Below the pieces are notes generated by a model, which was not told where the DNA came from, ran no database searches, and saw only the letters and a program-made list of their open reading frames with translations. Source: Dromaius novaehollandiae (Eukaryota; Chordata; Aves; Casuariiformes; Dromaiidae). Taken from it: a stretch of DNA of 64,000 bases. Position 1 is the stretch's first letter. Each line of letters opens with the position of its first letter. The DNA is taken from NCBI RefSeq assembly GCF_036370855.1, contig NC_088099.1, forward strand, positions 142,803,017 through 142,867,016, read 5' to 3'. This document shows, piece after piece, positions 63,719-64,000 of this stretch. Position numbers and translations under genes: made by a program.

Positions 63719-64000
63719 GTGAGGCTGTGCCGCCCGTTCCGCCCCGCGCCCCCGGCTTCCCTCTCACCGGCTGCGCCGCCCCGGTGAGGCCGCCGGGCCT
63801 GCGCGGCCGGGCGGGGCGCCCTCGGCCGGGAGGCTGCAGGCCCCGCGCTGGAAGGGCCGCGGTGTGCGAGGCGGGAGCTGCTGCGGCCCCTGGGCCTGAG
63901 ACCTGCAGGCCGGGGGCGCAGCGCGCCTGTGTGGGGCCAAGGCGTCTGCTGTGGGCTCTGCGAGAGGCCGAGTGTGCAGTCACGCCGAAGCCTCACAGCT
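63719..64000 (+). other. SLC25A32: SLC25A32 intron 1, start
   Basis: GC-rich intron sequence still within the CpG island. No further exon is seen before the window ends. Confidence 0.85.

Larger units (their letters stand above)
62860..64000. promoter_or_regulatory. CpG island over the DCAF13-SLC25A32 divergent promoter
   Basis: From about 62860 to the window end the sequence is very GC- and CpG-rich, against an AT-rich background to the left. It covers DCAF13 exon 1, the shared promoter and SLC25A32 exon 1 with the start of its intron, the usual arrangement for constitutively active, head-to-head housekeeping genes. Confidence 0.9.

Noticed and set aside
63249-63983. 244-codon minus-strand frame antisense to SLC25A32 exon 1
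   Set aside because: Low-complexity Arg/Ala/Gly/Pro reading opposite a clearly homologous exon in a CpG island.
1-64000. CRISPR arrays, operons, prokaryotic promoters, rRNA genes
   Set aside because: The window is vertebrate nuclear DNA with spliced genes. No spaced direct-repeat array or rRNA-like sequence was seen.

Overview
The window comes from a vertebrate nuclear genome and is almost certainly avian. The evidence is spliced genes with GT-AG introns, several CR1 LINE copies (the dominant bird/reptile LINE) and an AT-rich background broken by sharp CpG islands at promoters. The gene order SLC25A32 - DCAF13 - RIMS2 matches the order known from human 8q22. The species cannot be named from the sequence. 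Most of the DNA is intron or intergenic.

Layout, left to right. (1) 1-13868 is the 5' part of RIMS2 intron 1; RIMS2 runs on the minus strand and its later exons lie left of the window. It holds a nested old CR1 copy and short tandem repeats. (2) 12950-15360 is a large CpG island around the first coding exon of RIMS2 (13869-14044, minus). (3) 15361-38045 is the spacer between RIMS2 and DCAF13. It has no recognisable host exon but holds a decayed LINE endonuclease domain (about 25370-26110), a CR1 3' end (33425-33815) and an adjoining LTR-like fossil (about 33830-34735). (4) 38046-63283 is the complete coding region of DCAF13 on the minus strand: 11 coding exons, 445 codons plus stop, with every junction in phase. 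Its introns hold another old CR1 copy, a young CR1 tail and simple repeats. (5) 63284-63540 is a 257-bp divergent promoter inside a second CpG island. (6) 63541-63718 is the first coding exon of SLC25A32 on the plus strand, which continues right of the window.

The genes do unrelated jobs. DCAF13 (SOF1 homologue) acts in small-subunit rRNA processing and as a CUL4-DDB1 substrate adaptor. SLC25A32 is the inner mitochondrial membrane folate/FAD carrier. RIMS2 is a presynaptic active-zone scaffold. DCAF13 and SLC25A32 are housekeeping genes sharing one bidirectional CpG promoter with a TCTCGCGAGA palindrome near its middle. RIMS2 is transcribed in tandem with DCAF13, its start codon about 24 kb beyond the DCAF13 stop.

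I found no clear new system. The points most worth a second look are the shared promoter palindrome, the LINE endonuclease relic, the DNA-transposon-like insertion inside an old CR1, the inverted pair of REST-like half-sites near RIMS2 exon 1 and a strong cryptic splice donor just upstream of the RIMS2 start codon.
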